From the NCBI RefSeq assembly GCF_020215645.1, contig NZ_CP084058.1:496001-560000 (forward strand): DNA of 64,000 nt, in the 5' to 3' direction. Under the pieces are notes generated by a model. The model ran no database searches and was not told the DNA's origin. It saw only the letters and a program-made list of their open reading frames with translations. This document shows, in pieces, positions 24,201-33,181 of this stretch. Numbering within the stretch: position 1 is the first letter of the stretch; every line of letters begins with the position of its first letter. The position numbers and the translations under genes were made by a program. This stretch comes from Nonomuraea gerenzanensis. Its GTDB lineage: Bacteria > Actinomycetota > Actinomycetes > Streptosporangiales > Streptosporangiaceae.

Positions 24201-25497
24201 TGCCTGTGTAGTCCCTTCTGCCCCGTTGGGTTTCCGCGTCCGGAAGACGGACGAGATCGACGATCGGGCGGTCGCCGGCCCGGGCCAGCGCCTCCAGCAC
24301 CGCCGGGTCCTGGCACCCGACCACGCACACCTCGGCGTGCTCCAGCACCTCCTCCACCGAGTCGGCGAGCAGGTCGCCGAGGTGGGGCAGGCGCTCGGCG
24401 ATGTAGGCCCTGTTGGCGCCCACCAGGCGCGACAGGGACACGTTCGCGTCGTGGATGCGCAGGTCGTAGCCCTTGCCGAGGAGCCGCTCCGCCAGCTCGA
24501 CCAGCGGGCTCTCGCGCAGGTCGTCGGTGCCGGGCTTGAACGACAGGCCGAAGATGCCGATCCTGCGCCTGCCCGGCGCGGTGACCAGCTCGAAGGCGCG
24601 CTGCAGGTGGGCCTCGTTGGCCGGCAGCACGTGCGACAGCAGCGGGATCGACACGTCGGCCTTCCTGGCCGCGTAGACCAGGCCGCGCAGGTCCTTGGGC
24701 AGGCACGAGCCGCCGAAGGCGAAGCCGGGGCGCAGGTAGGCCGGGCTGATGTTCAGCTTGCGGTCGGCCAGGAAGACGTCCATGACGCGGTGGGAGTCGA
24801 GCCCGAGTGCCTGGCAGATGGCGCCGATCTCGTTGGCGAAGCCGATCTTGACCGCATGAAACGCGTTGTCCGCATATTTCGTCATCTCGGCGACGGGGAT
24901 GGGCACCCGGAAGACCTCGCCGGGCAGGCCCGCGTACAGGGCGGCCACCACGTCCCCCGAGGCCGCGTCCGACTCGCCGATCACGGTCTTGGGCGGCGCG
25001 AAGAAGTCGCGCACGCTGGTGCCCTCGCGCAGGAACTCGGGGTTGACCGCCACCCCGAAGTCCACCCCCGCCCGCATGCCGGACGACAGCTCCAGGATCG
25101 GCACGAGCAGCTCGGCGCAGGTGCCGGGCAACATCGTGCTGCGGAAGACCACCACGTGCCCCGGCCGCAGCGCCCGGCCGATCTCCTCGGCCACCCGCTC
25201 CAGGTACGTGGTGGACAGGCTGCCGTTCTGCGCCGACGGGGTGCCCACGCAGACCAGGGAGACCTCGCTGGCCGCGACCGCCTCGGCGGCGTCGGTGGTG
25301 GCCCGTAACAGGCCCTCGGCGGTCGTCTTCGCGATCAGCTCGCCGATGCGCTCCTCGACGATCGTCGCCTGCCCGCTGTTGATCAGCTCGACCTTGTCGG
25401 GGTTGACGTCCACGCCGGTCACCCGGTGTCCCATCGAGGCCAGGCAGGCCGCCGAGACGCACCCCACGTAGCCGAGCCCGAAGACACTGATCCGCAT
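24190..25497 (-). CDS. Nucleotide-sugar dehydrogenase, AlgD-like (GDP-mannose or UDP-glucose 6-dehydrogenase)
   Basis: This 435-aa enzyme oxidises a nucleotide hexose twice at C6 to give a uronic acid. NAD motif GLGYVG is at residues 7-12. The catalytic Cys265 lies in FGGSCLPKD, with Lys217 and Asn221 nearby. GGSCLPKD (instead of GGSCFPKD), FAPPKTVIGE and GLSFKPGTDDLRESPLVELAE fit AlgD-type GDP-mannose 6-dehydrogenases better than UDP-glucose ones, but no GDP-mannose genes are in the window. ATG 25497 is chosen over GTG 25512 because the Rossmann motif follows at once. Two TGGACCGTCT direct repeats lie just upstream. Confidence 0.82.
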   Translation of the reverse strand: MRISVFGLGYVGCVSAACLASMGHRVTGVDVNPDKVELINSGQATIVEERIGELIAKTTAEGLLRATTDAAEAVAASEVSLVCVGTPSAQNGSLSTTYLERVAEEIGRALRPGHVVVFRSTMLPGTCAELLVPILELSSGMRAGVDFGVAVNPEFLREGTSVRDFFAPPKTVIGESDAASGDVVAALYAGLPGEVFRVPIPVAEMTKYADNAFHAVKIGFANEIGAICQALGLDSHRVMDVFLADRKLNISPAYLRPGFAFGGSCLPKDLRGLVYAARKADVSIPLLSHVLPANEAHLQRAFELVTAPGRRRIGIFGLSFKPGTDDLRESPLVELAERLLGKGYDLRIHDANVSLSRLVGANRAYIAERLPHLGDLLADSVEEVLEHAEVCVVGCQDPAVLEALARAGDRPIVDLVRLPDAETQRGRRDYTGIGW

Positions 25498-25512
25498 AGC
25501 CGCCCTCCGCAT

Positions 25513-25536
25513 TGGACCGTCTACCGTGGACCGTCT
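25513..25536. repeat. Direct repeat upstream of dehydrogenase gene
   Basis: TGGACCGTCT occurs at 25513-25522 and 25527-25536, 14 bp apart, in the 103-nt gap between the dehydrogenase start and the GNAT-like gene end. The octamer TGGACCGT also occurs at 2416-2423 ahead of the priming transferase, and once inside the kinase gene near 41864. It could be a regulator half-site shared by the glycan operons, but chance is possible. Confidence 0.3.
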
Positions 25537-25600
25537 GTTGGAGGGCAGCGCGTGATTCCCCCCGCCTCCATCGGATATGTCGGGCAGGCGTATTGGAACG

Positions 25601-26596
25601 TTACCGACTTCTTCGGAAACGTCCGCTCCTGGCCAGCTCCCTGGCCCGGGCCAGGGCCGTCACGCCGGCCCGGCGCAGCGGGTTGCGCGTCACGATGCCC
25701 TGGCACACCACGCTCTCGCCGGTCTTGGCCCGCCGCTTGTACTCGTCCTCGCCCCGGCCCAGATCGATCCGGGAGATCCCCAGCTCCGGGGCGGCCTCCA
25801 CCAGCCCGCGCAGCAGGATCCAGCCGGGCGACAGCCGCGCGAACTCCGGGTCGTAGACCGGGAACCACCAGTGCAGCACCCCGCCGGACCTGAGCCCGAA
25901 GTGCGCCGCCAGCAGGCGCGATCCGGCGTGCACCGTGGACAGCACGCCGCCGAAGCCGGGATCGCGCAGCTTCAGCAGGCCCTCCATCAGCCGGACCCGG
26001 CCGGGCTCGGCGAAGTAGTCCTTGGCGCCCGTCGCGGCGTACTGGGCCCGCTTCAGCTCGATCACCCGCGCCAGCGCCTCGGCGTCGTCGGAGTCGGCCT
26101 CGAAGCGCACCTCGCCGTGCTCCCGCCCGGCCTTGGCGGCCCGCCGCCTGGCCTGCCCCATGTTGTCCTTGCCGCTCTTCGACGCCCGGCCCAGGTAGCC
26201 CGCCAGCCCGCCGGTGACGTCCAGGAACGGCGACGGCCTGCGCGTGACCACCCACCGCTCGAACCCCGGCGCCTGCTCGACGAGATGGTCGAAGGCGTAC
26301 CCGCCCGCGCCGTTGCCCAGCAGGTCCAGCGGCTGGAACGGGGTGCCCGCCGCCAGGATCGGCCCCTGGAAGTCCGCGCCGGGCCAGCCCACCGGCCGCA
26401 GCAGCCGCCCGTCCCTGTGGTGCGGCACGAACACGCCGTCGCCCGTCGCCACGTGCACGGTGCGCCCGCTGGCGTGCACCGCCGCCGAGAAGCCGGGATG
26501 GAAGTACGGGCTGTCCAGCGCCGGGTTGCCGGCCCGCACCGCCTCCCACTCGTCCAGCTCGCCCCTGGTGAGCGTCTCGAAGCTCCTGACGTTCAT
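25601..26596 (-). CDS. GNAT-superfamily acyltransferase (FemAB/CelD-like)
   Basis: This 331-aa protein has two GNAT-like halves. It contains FLDVTGGLAGYLGRASKSGKDNMGQARRRAAKAG, then LHWWFPVYDPEFARLSPGWILLRGLVEAA and ISRIDLGRGEDEYKRRAKTG. This is the signature of the Acetyltransf_6/CelD-BcsL group found in extracellular polysaccharide loci. It probably transfers an acyl or aminoacyl group to a glycan precursor. ATG 26596 overlaps the upstream glycosyltransferase stop by 4 nt. Confidence 0.78.
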   Translation of the reverse strand: MNVRSFETLTRGELDEWEAVRAGNPALDSPYFHPGFSAAVHASGRTVHVATGDGVFVPHHRDGRLLRPVGWPGADFQGPILAAGTPFQPLDLLGNGAGGYAFDHLVEQAPGFERWVVTRRPSPFLDVTGGLAGYLGRASKSGKDNMGQARRRAAKAGREHGEVRFEADSDDAEALARVIELKRAQYAATGAKDYFAEPGRVRLMEGLLKLRDPGFGGVLSTVHAGSRLLAAHFGLRSGGVLHWWFPVYDPEFARLSPGWILLRGLVEAAPELGISRIDLGRGEDEYKRRAKTGESVVCQGIVTRNPLRRAGVTALARARELARSGRFRRSR

Positions 26597-27495
26597 TGCG
26601 GCAACACCGTGAGCCGCCGGGAGGGCCGCAGCAACGCCGCCACGCTGGCCCGCGACGTGCGCCGCCCGGCCAGCGCCCGCACCGACTCGCCGGCGAGCAC
26701 GGCCAGGTAGTACGCCGTCCCCGACAGCGGCCCGTGACGCCGCCGGTACAGGCGCACCTTGTTGACCACGAGCATGGAGGCCAGCATCGGGTTCACCCCC
26801 GAGTCACCGCCGATGTGCTCGATCACCGAGGCGGGCTCGTACCAGGTGGCGTAACCCAGGTCGGCGGCCCGCAGGCAGTAGTCGGTCTCCTCGCTGTAGA
26901 GCAGGAACGACTCGTCCCACGGCCCCACCGCGCGGATGACCTGCGGCGAGAGCAGCATGGCCGCCCCCGTCGCCCAGGCGAACACGCCGGGCTCGGCGTA
27001 GTCGCGCGGATCGGTCACCAGCTCGCCCAGCTTGCCGATGCGCCCGGCCAGCCCGCCGCCGACCACGGCCTCGACCACCGCCCGGCCCACCGTCGGCATC
27101 CGGCGCAGCGACGGCTGCAGTGTGCCGTCCGGATTGACCATGTACGGCACCGCGATGCCCCTGCCCGGCTCCCGCAAGGAGTCCAGCAGGGGAGCGATCG
27201 CCCCGGGGCGCAGCCGGCAGTCCGGGTTGAGCACGTAGACGCCGTCGAGGCGGTCCAGGTCGAGCGCGGCGATCCCGGCGTTGATCGCCGCCGCGTACCC
27301 GGCGTTCCTGCCCACCTGCACCACGGTGACGCCGGCCTTCTCCGCGATGGCGGCGGAGTCGTCCTTGGAGGCGTTGTCGGCGACCACGACCTCGGCCAGC
27401 TCCACGCCCCGCGCGCCGCCGCGCAGCGAGTCCAGGCAGCCCTGCAGCACGTCCGCGCTGTTGTAGGTGACGATGACGACCGCGGCCCTGCGCAT
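26593..27495 (-). CDS. Family 2 glycosyltransferase (rhamnosyltransferase-like)
   Basis: This 300-aa GT-A enzyme opens with AAVVIVTYNSADVLQGCLDSL, then EVVVADNASKDDS, GRNAGYAAAINAGI and VYVLNPDCRL carrying the DxD-equivalent NPD. FLLYSEETDYCLRAADLGY with EETDYC is the catalytic-base region typical of rhamnosyltransferases such as WbbL. This fits the dTDP-rhamnose set in the same locus, though the acceptor is unknown. It is coupled to both neighbours by 1-4 nt overlaps. Confidence 0.82.
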   Translation of the reverse strand: MRRAAVVIVTYNSADVLQGCLDSLRGGARGVELAEVVVADNASKDDSAAIAEKAGVTVVQVGRNAGYAAAINAGIAALDLDRLDGVYVLNPDCRLRPGAIAPLLDSLREPGRGIAVPYMVNPDGTLQPSLRRMPTVGRAVVEAVVGGGLAGRIGKLGELVTDPRDYAEPGVFAWATGAAMLLSPQVIRAVGPWDESFLLYSEETDYCLRAADLGYATWYEPASVIEHIGGDSGVNPMLASMLVVNKVRLYRRRHGPLSGTAYYLAVLAGESVRALAGRRTSRASVAALLRPSRRLTVLPQ

Positions 27496-28154
27496 CAACG
27501 CACCCGCTTGTACAGCCGCATGCCCAGCTTCCCCGCCCGCCGGCCGAGCGAGGGACCGGCCAGCACCCCGCCGATCCAGGAGGCGTCGAGGTCGTGCCTG
27601 AGGCTGTTGCGCGCCTGCAGCCAGGAGCCCGGCCTGGCCCTGCCGCCGTCGCTGGTGTACGCCCTGGTCACGCCGGCGCGGCGTAAACGGCGCAGCACCC
27701 GCCTGTCGTACGAGCCGAACGGGATCGCCACCCGCGACACCGGCGCGCCGGTCAGCTCGCCGAGCACCTCGTGCGCCCGCTCCAGCTCCTCGGCCGCCTG
27801 CGCCGCCGTGACCGTGCGCCAGTCGCGGTGCGCCCAGCCGTGCGAGCCGATCCGCATGCCCTTGCCGACCAGCTCCCGCACGCCGTCGGCGTCCAGCCTG
27901 CCGGGCTCGCCGAGCAGCCCGGCCAGCACGAAGAACTCCGCCTTCAGCCCGCGCTCCAGCAGCCGGGGGAGCGCGATCTCCACGTCGGAGGCGTTGCCGT
28001 CGTCGAACGTGATGCGCACGTCGGGCCGGTCGGCCACGGCGTCCACCACCCGCTCGAACTGCTCGACGGACACCCACGTCGTGTCCTCGCCCCGCTCCAG
28101 CTCCCGGGCCGTCTCTCCGATGCCGTGCACGGTCAGATTCGTCACCGCACGCAT
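27495..28154 (-). CDS. Polysaccharide deacetylase (NodB-like, CE4)
   Basis: This 219-aa NodB-fold enzyme has motif 1 ITFDDGN, motif 2 SHGWAHRD (the two zinc-binding His), and motif 3 IPFGSYD. The usual C-terminal catalytic Asp/His motifs are less clear. There is no signal peptide, so if it acts on the glycan it does so inside the cell on a lipid-linked or nucleotide substrate. Its stop overlaps the next ATG by one base. It heads the minus-strand group 27495-25601. Confidence 0.8.
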   Translation of the reverse strand: MRAVTNLTVHGIGETARELERGEDTTWVSVEQFERVVDAVADRPDVRITFDDGNASDVEIALPRLLERGLKAEFFVLAGLLGEPGRLDADGVRELVGKGMRIGSHGWAHRDWRTVTAAQAAEELERAHEVLGELTGAPVSRVAIPFGSYDRRVLRRLRRAGVTRAYTSDGGRARPGSWLQARNSLRHDLDASWIGGVLAGPSLGRRAGKLGMRLYKRVR

Positions 28155-28209
28155 CCCGCCCCCTGATCAGAGTGCCGCCGAGAGTGTTATCGCGGCCGGG
28201 GATGGACCG

Positions 28210-29091
28210 TTACACGCGCTTTGAATGCCATTCGACAGTTTTTGTGAGCCCCGCCGTCAACGACGTGACGGGCCGCCAGCCCAGCACCCGCGCGGCCGGC
28301 TCGATGTCCGAGCGCTGCGTGCGGTCCAGCGGCCGGGCCGCCACGGCGCCGTACACCGGCCGCCCCGGGCCGCCGACGATCCCGGCGATCAGGTCCGCGG
28401 TGTGGCGGATGGAGACGGGCTCGGGGGTGCCGATGTCGAGCACGTGCCCGGCCGCGTCGCCGCTCGCCCCCGCCCTGACGAACGCGTCCACCACGTCCTC
28501 GACGTACACCCAGGTCACGAGCCTGGTGCCGGAGGTCAGCTCGGGCGACTCGCCGCGCAGCAGGGACGTCGTCACGTACGGGACCAGCCTGCGCGGGTTC
28601 GGCTCCTCCGGGCCGTACACCATGGCCACGCGCAGCACCGACACCGGGACCTGCCACAGGGCGTGGAACATGCGGGCGTAGCCGGTCGCGGCGGCCTTGG
28701 CCGCCGCGTACGGCGAGCCGGGCACCTCACCGTCGCGCGGCTCCTCCACCGAGCCGGCCAGCACCACACTGCGGACGCCGGTGCCGGTCACGGCCGTGAG
28801 CAGGTTCACCGCGGCGCCCAGATTGGCGGCCAGCGTCGGGGCCACTGTTCCCGGCTCGCGAACCCCGGTCACCTCGCTGGCCAGGTGGAAGACCACCTCG
28901 GGGCGGACCCGCCCGATCAGCTCGGCGGTCGCCGCGGCGTCGCTCAGGTCCGCCTGGTGCCACCGCTCCCGATCCGTGCTCCTGCGGCTGACCGCGTGCA
29001 CCTCCGCGCCGAGTTCGTCCAGCCGCCGGACGAGATGAGCCCCGATGAAACCGGTCGCGCCCGTCACCAGGGCCCGCGTCCCCTGCCACAT
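28210..29091 (-). CDS. NAD-dependent epimerase/dehydratase (extended SDR)
   Basis: This 293-aa SDR has GATGFIG at residues 11-17, an Arg/Ser-rich NADP-type position (AVSRRST), VFHLASEV, and a YAAAK catalytic pair near residue 132. Its second half contains RVAMVYGPEEPNPRRLVPYV and WVYVEDVVDAF. It resembles nucleotide-sugar 4-epimerases and reductases. The Ser of the usual SS(T)VYG triad region appears as AGSVEEP, which weakens any exact prediction. It lies 10 nt downstream of the beta-helix gene. Confidence 0.78.
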   Translation of the reverse strand: MWQGTRALVTGATGFIGAHLVRRLDELGAEVHAVSRRSTDRERWHQADLSDAAATAELIGRVRPEVVFHLASEVTGVREPGTVAPTLAANLGAAVNLLTAVTGTGVRSVVLAGSVEEPRDGEVPGSPYAAAKAAATGYARMFHALWQVPVSVLRVAMVYGPEEPNPRRLVPYVTTSLLRGESPELTSGTRLVTWVYVEDVVDAFVRAGASGDAAGHVLDIGTPEPVSIRHTADLIAGIVGGPGRPVYGAVAARPLDRTQRSDIEPAARVLGWRPVTSLTAGLTKTVEWHSKRV

Positions 29092-29101
29092 ATGGCCTCT
29101 T

Positions 29102-30028
29102 TCAGTCGTGTTGTTCGGGTGCCGGTAGGGGATCGCCCGTGTCGTGCCAGACGTTTCCCTCCGTCGCCTGGAGCTGCGACTGAGTGCTCAGCAGGATCGG
29201 GCAGTCGTGCGCCGAGTTGCGCCCGAACCGGTTGCCCGTGACGCGCTGGCCGGTCAGCGGGCGGCCCAGCGGCGTGTGGTCGATGTTGACGACGCAGGCG
29301 CCGCCGTCGAGGTAGTTGCCCTCCACGCGCAGCTCGTCGGCCGACGACTGCACGGCCGCGTTCGGGTCCCTGGTGGTGGACAGGTCGATCGTGTTGTGCC
29401 GCAGCGTGACGCCGCTCTGCTCGGCGAAGGCCTGCACGCCGTCGTTGTGCGTGGGCTCGCCGCCCTGGTCGGGGTCGCTGGCGAACCAGCTCAGGTCGTG
29501 GATCCAGGAGTCCTGGACGAGGGTGCCGGTGTGCGCCTTGACGCCGTCCACCGTGCCGCGGAACTCCGAGCGGTAGATCCTCGTGTGGGCGGCCCAGATG
29601 CCGTCGATCGAGGGGGAGGGGTGCGTGGGGTGGAACTCCGAGTCCTCCACCACGGTGCCGCGGGCGTGCTCGGTGTCGAGCAGCGGGCGCACGTCCTGGG
29701 TGGGGCCGCCGCGGAAGACGCACTTCCTGAAGGTGACGTTCCTGGCCGTCACCACGACGAAGCCGTAGAAAACCCTGCCCTCGACGACCTCGCCGTCTTC
29801 GGCGAAGGTCTGGTCGCCGACGACCTCGGTGAGCGGGGTGCCGGGCGGCACGCCGGTCGTGTCAGCGTTCGGGAAGGTGTGAGTCGTGAAGGTCTCCTCG
29901 GCGACCTGCGGCGCGATCGTCGAGGTCGCCGCCTGCCGGCCGGCCGGGGCTCCCAGCACCTGCGCGGCGGCCACGACCAGTGCCAGGGCGGCGACCGCGG
30001 CTATGACATACCACCACGTCTTCGCCAC
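29102..30028 (-). CDS. Membrane-anchored beta-helix protein
   Basis: This 308-aa protein has a single N-terminal membrane or signal segment (WWYVIAAVAALALVVAAAQVLGA). It is followed by an extracytoplasmic domain of beta-helix turns such as NVTFRKCVFRGG, TVVEDSEFHPTH, TRIYRSEFRGTVDGVKAHTG and VTLRHNTIDL. The fold is shared with the protein at 20652-21557, though the sequences are far apart. A pectate-lyase-like surface protein that binds or trims the polymer is likely. It marks the right end of the glycan locus. Confidence 0.74.
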   Translation of the reverse strand: MAKTWWYVIAAVAALALVVAAAQVLGAPAGRQAATSTIAPQVAEETFTTHTFPNADTTGVPPGTPLTEVVGDQTFAEDGEVVEGRVFYGFVVVTARNVTFRKCVFRGGPTQDVRPLLDTEHARGTVVEDSEFHPTHPSPSIDGIWAAHTRIYRSEFRGTVDGVKAHTGTLVQDSWIHDLSWFASDPDQGGEPTHNDGVQAFAEQSGVTLRHNTIDLSTTRDPNAAVQSSADELRVEGNYLDGGACVVNIDHTPLGRPLTGQRVTGNRFGRNSAHDCPILLSTQSQLQATEGNVWHDTGDPLPAPEQHD

Positions 30029-30048
30029 CCCGGCATAGTCGCGAAAAA

Positions 30049-31095
30049 TCAGCCGATGCGCCAGGTGTCGCCACCCAGCAGCAGCTCACTCAGATCGCCG
30101 GGGCCCTTCTGCGCCACGGACTCCTCAAGCTGGTCGGCCATCAGCGACTCGTACGACGGCCGGTCCACGCTGCGGAAGATCCCGATCGGCACGTGCTCGA
30201 AGGCCGGCTCGTCGAGCCTGCTGAGCGCGAACGCCACCGACGGGTCGGGGTTGTGCGCGTCGTGCACGAGGATCTGGTCCTCGCTCACGCTGTCGCGGGC
30301 CACCACCTCGACACCGCCGTTCGGGCCGCGCACGACGGCCTTCGAGGCGCTCACGATCGGCTGCCCGTGCTCCAGGCGCAGCGTGATGTCGTCGCGGACC
30401 TCAGGATCCTTGAGCTGCTCGAAGGCGTTGTCGTTGAAGATGTTGCAGTTCTGGTAGATCTCGACCAGCGACGTGCCGCGGTGGGCGGTGGCCTCGCGCA
30501 GCACCGACTGCAGGTGCTTGCGGTCGGAGTCGATGGTCCTGGCCACGAACGACGCCTCGGCGCCGATGGCCAGCGAGATCGGGTTGAACGGCTTGTCCAG
30601 CGAGCCCATCGGCGTCGACTTGGTGATCTTGCCGACCTCGGAGGTGGGCGAGTACTGGCCCTTCGTCAGCCCGTAGATCCGGTTGTTGAACAGCAGAATG
30701 TTCAGGTTGACGTTGCGGCGCAGCGCGTGGATCAGGTGGTTGCCGCCGATCGACAGCGCGTCACCGTCACCCGTGATCACCCACACGCTCAGGTCGGGCC
30801 TGCTCGCCGCCAGCCCGGTGGCGATCGCCGGCGCCCGGCCGTGGATGGAGTGGAAGCCGTAGGTGTTGAGGTAGTACGGGAAGCGCGAGGAGCACCCGAT
30901 GCCGGAGACGAACACGATGTTCTCGCGCTTGAGCCCCAGCTCGGGCAGGAAGCTCTGCACCGCGGCCAGGATCGCGTAGTCACCGCAACCCGGGCACCAG
31001 CGCACCTCCTGGTCGGACTTGAAGTCCTTCAGGCCCTGCTTGACGTCGGTCTTCGGGACGAGCGACAGGCCCCTCCCGTTCACCAGCTCAGTCAC
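30049..31095 (-). CDS. korB: 2-oxoacid:ferredoxin oxidoreductase, beta subunit
   Basis: This 348-aa beta subunit binds thiamine diphosphate and a 4Fe-4S cluster, and with KorA oxidises 2-oxoglutarate (or another 2-oxoacid) with CoA to reduce ferredoxin. CPGCGDYAIL gives Cys34 and Cys37, and Cys68 is in SGIGCSSRFPYY. The ThDP/Mg motif runs from GDGDAL at 109-114 to LFNNRIYGLTKGQYSPTS. The GTG at 31095 overlaps korA by 8 bp. Next to the incomplete complex I operon, it is a natural source of reduced ferredoxin. Confidence 0.92.
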   Translation of the reverse strand: MTELVNGRGLSLVPKTDVKQGLKDFKSDQEVRWCPGCGDYAILAAVQSFLPELGLKRENIVFVSGIGCSSRFPYYLNTYGFHSIHGRAPAIATGLAASRPDLSVWVITGDGDALSIGGNHLIHALRRNVNLNILLFNNRIYGLTKGQYSPTSEVGKITKSTPMGSLDKPFNPISLAIGAEASFVARTIDSDRKHLQSVLREATAHRGTSLVEIYQNCNIFNDNAFEQLKDPEVRDDITLRLEHGQPIVSASKAVVRGPNGGVEVVARDSVSEDQILVHDAHNPDPSVAFALSRLDEPAFEHVPIGIFRSVDRPSYESLMADQLEESVAQKGPGDLSELLLGGDTWRIG

Positions 31096-32932
31096 TGTCG
31101 ATCACGTCCTGGATGACTCCGGCCAGCTCCTCGGCCTTGAACGGGAGCCCGCGCACACGGTTGTAGCTGATGATGTCCACGAGGTACCTGGCCCGCAGCA
31201 GCAGGGCGAGCTGGCCGAGGTTGATCTCGGGCAGCAGCACCTTGTCGTAGCGCTTGAGCACCTCGCCGGTGTTGGCGGGCAGCGGGTTGAGGTGGCGCAG
31301 GTGGGCCTGCGCGACCTTGCCGCCGTTGCGCCTGATGCGCCGGACGGCCGCGGCGATCGGCCCGTACGTCGAGCCCCAGCCGAGCACCAGCACGCTCGCG
31401 TCGCCGTCGGGGTCGTCGACGTCGAGGTCGGGCACGTCGATGCCGGCGATCTTGGCAGCCCGGGTGCGGACCATCAGGTCGTGGTTGTTCGGGTCGTAGG
31501 AGATGTTGCCGGTGCCGTCGGCCTTCTCGATGCCGCCGATGCGGTGCTCCAGCCCGGCGGTGCCGGGGATGGCCCACGGGCGGGCGAGGGTCTCGGTGTC
31601 ACGCTTGTACGGCAGGTACTCGCCGTCGGCGCCGTTCGGCTCGACGGTGAACTCCTGTGAGATGTCGGGCAGATCCGACACCTCCGGCAGGCGCCACGGC
31701 TCGGAGCCGTTGGCCAGGTAGCCGTCCGAGAGCAACATGACCGGAGTGCGGTACTTGATGGCGATCCTGGCCGCCTCGACCGCCGCGTCGAAGCAGTCGC
31801 TCGGCGACATCGGCGCCACGATCGGCACCGGCGACTCACCGTTGCGCCCGAACATGGCCATCAGCAGGTCGGTCTGCTCGGTCTTGGTCGGCATGCCCGT
31901 GCTGGGCCCGGCCCGCTGCACGTCCACCACGATCAGCGGCAGCTCGGTCATGACCGCCAGGCCGACCGTCTCACTCTTCAGCGCCACGCCGGGGCCGCTC
32001 GTCGTCGTCACGCCGAGCGCGCCGCCGAACGCGGCCCCGAGCGCCGCGCCGACACCCGCGATCTCGTCCTCGGCCTGGAACGTGCGAATGCCGAACCGCT
32101 TGTGCTTCGACAGCTCGTGCAGGATGTCGCTGGCCGGGGTGATCGGGTAGGAGCCGAGGAACAGCGGCAGCTTCGACTGCACGCTCGCCGCGATCAGGCC
32201 GTAGGCCAGCGCCTGGTTGCCGGAGATGTTGCGGTAGACGCCGGGTGCCAGCTGCGCCGGCTTGACCTCGTACGAGACCGAGAACGACTCGGTGGTCTCA
32301 CCGTAGTTCCAGCCGGCCTGGAAGGCCGCGATGTTGGACTTGGCGATGTCCGGCTTCTTGGCGAACTTCTGCTCGAGGAACTTGATCGTGGCCTCGGTCG
32401 GCCGGTGGTAGAGCCACGACAGCAGCCCGAGGGCGAACATGTTCTTCGAGCGCTCCGCGTCCTTCTTGGACAGGTCGAAGCCCTCGAGCGCCTTGACGGT
32501 CAGCGAGGTCAACGGCACCGCGTGCACGCGCCACTCGCTCAGCGAGTCGTCCTCCAGCGGGTTGGCGGCGTAGCCGACCTTCTGCAGGTTGCGCTTGGTG
32601 AACTCGTCGGTGTTGGCGATGATGTCCGCGCCCCTGGGCAGGTCGCCCAGGTTGGCCTTGAGCGCGGCGGGGTTCATGGCCACGAGCACGTTCGGCGCGT
32701 CGCCGGGCGTGAGGATGTCGTGGTCGGCGAAGTGCAACTGGAAGCTCGACACACCGGGCAGGGTGCCTGCGGGCGCGCGGATCTCAGCGGGAAAGTTGGG
32801 GAGCGTCGACAGGTCGTTGCCGAACTCCGCCGTGCCGGCGGTGAAGCGGTCACCGGTCAGCTGCATGCCGTCGCCGGAGTCGCCGGCGAATCTGATGATC
32901 ACGCGGTCGAGTTGCTGGACCTGCTTCGTCAC
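31088..32932 (-). CDS. korA: 2-oxoacid:ferredoxin oxidoreductase, gamma-alpha fusion subunit
   Basis: This 614-aa subunit joins a gamma domain (about residues 12-190: IRFAGDSGDGMQLTGDRF and PNFPAEIRAPAGTLPG) to an alpha domain beginning near residue 230 (QALAYGLIAASVQSKLPLFLGSYPITPASDILHELSKH). The fusion is usual in actinobacteria. A GAGGAGG ribosome site precedes the GTG start at 32932, which supports it. The 5' flank 32933-33181 holds no gene. No separate ferredoxin or delta subunit is encoded nearby. Confidence 0.92.
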   Translation of the reverse strand: MTKQVQQLDRVIIRFAGDSGDGMQLTGDRFTAGTAEFGNDLSTLPNFPAEIRAPAGTLPGVSSFQLHFADHDILTPGDAPNVLVAMNPAALKANLGDLPRGADIIANTDEFTKRNLQKVGYAANPLEDDSLSEWRVHAVPLTSLTVKALEGFDLSKKDAERSKNMFALGLLSWLYHRPTEATIKFLEQKFAKKPDIAKSNIAAFQAGWNYGETTESFSVSYEVKPAQLAPGVYRNISGNQALAYGLIAASVQSKLPLFLGSYPITPASDILHELSKHKRFGIRTFQAEDEIAGVGAALGAAFGGALGVTTTSGPGVALKSETVGLAVMTELPLIVVDVQRAGPSTGMPTKTEQTDLLMAMFGRNGESPVPIVAPMSPSDCFDAAVEAARIAIKYRTPVMLLSDGYLANGSEPWRLPEVSDLPDISQEFTVEPNGADGEYLPYKRDTETLARPWAIPGTAGLEHRIGGIEKADGTGNISYDPNNHDLMVRTRAAKIAGIDVPDLDVDDPDGDASVLVLGWGSTYGPIAAAVRRIRRNGGKVAQAHLRHLNPLPANTGEVLKRYDKVLLPEINLGQLALLLRARYLVDIISYNRVRGLPFKAEELAGVIQDVIDSD

Positions 32933-33181
32933 AGCTCAGTCCTCCTCGACGCGCCTATGCGCGGTTGCTTCGGGCGCGTTCTCTGTATCCATGCTAGATC
33001 CTCGGAAGGTCACGCGTTTGCATGCCGCGCAAAGCGGGTAAACGCGGTCGGAGTTCAGTCAGGGTGAGGTGGGAGAACGACGACACAGCCCGGACGCGAG
33101 CCTGCAGAGGTCTACATGCAGGCGGGCGAACAGGACGGTTCGGGTCACGAGCGCCAACTATACGTCCCCCCAACACATGCG

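Noticed and set aside
2610..30028. Antibiotic (secondary metabolite) cluster rather than a polysaccharide locus
   Set aside because: Deoxysugar genes are shared by both, but there is no polyketide, peptide synthetase or other scaffold gene. The priming transferase, flippase, polymerase and Wzz-like genes point to a polymer.
32933..33181. Possible gene between korA and the deacetylase
   Set aside because: Short frames exist on the + strand but lack ribosome sites and overlap the korA promoter; nothing recognisable.
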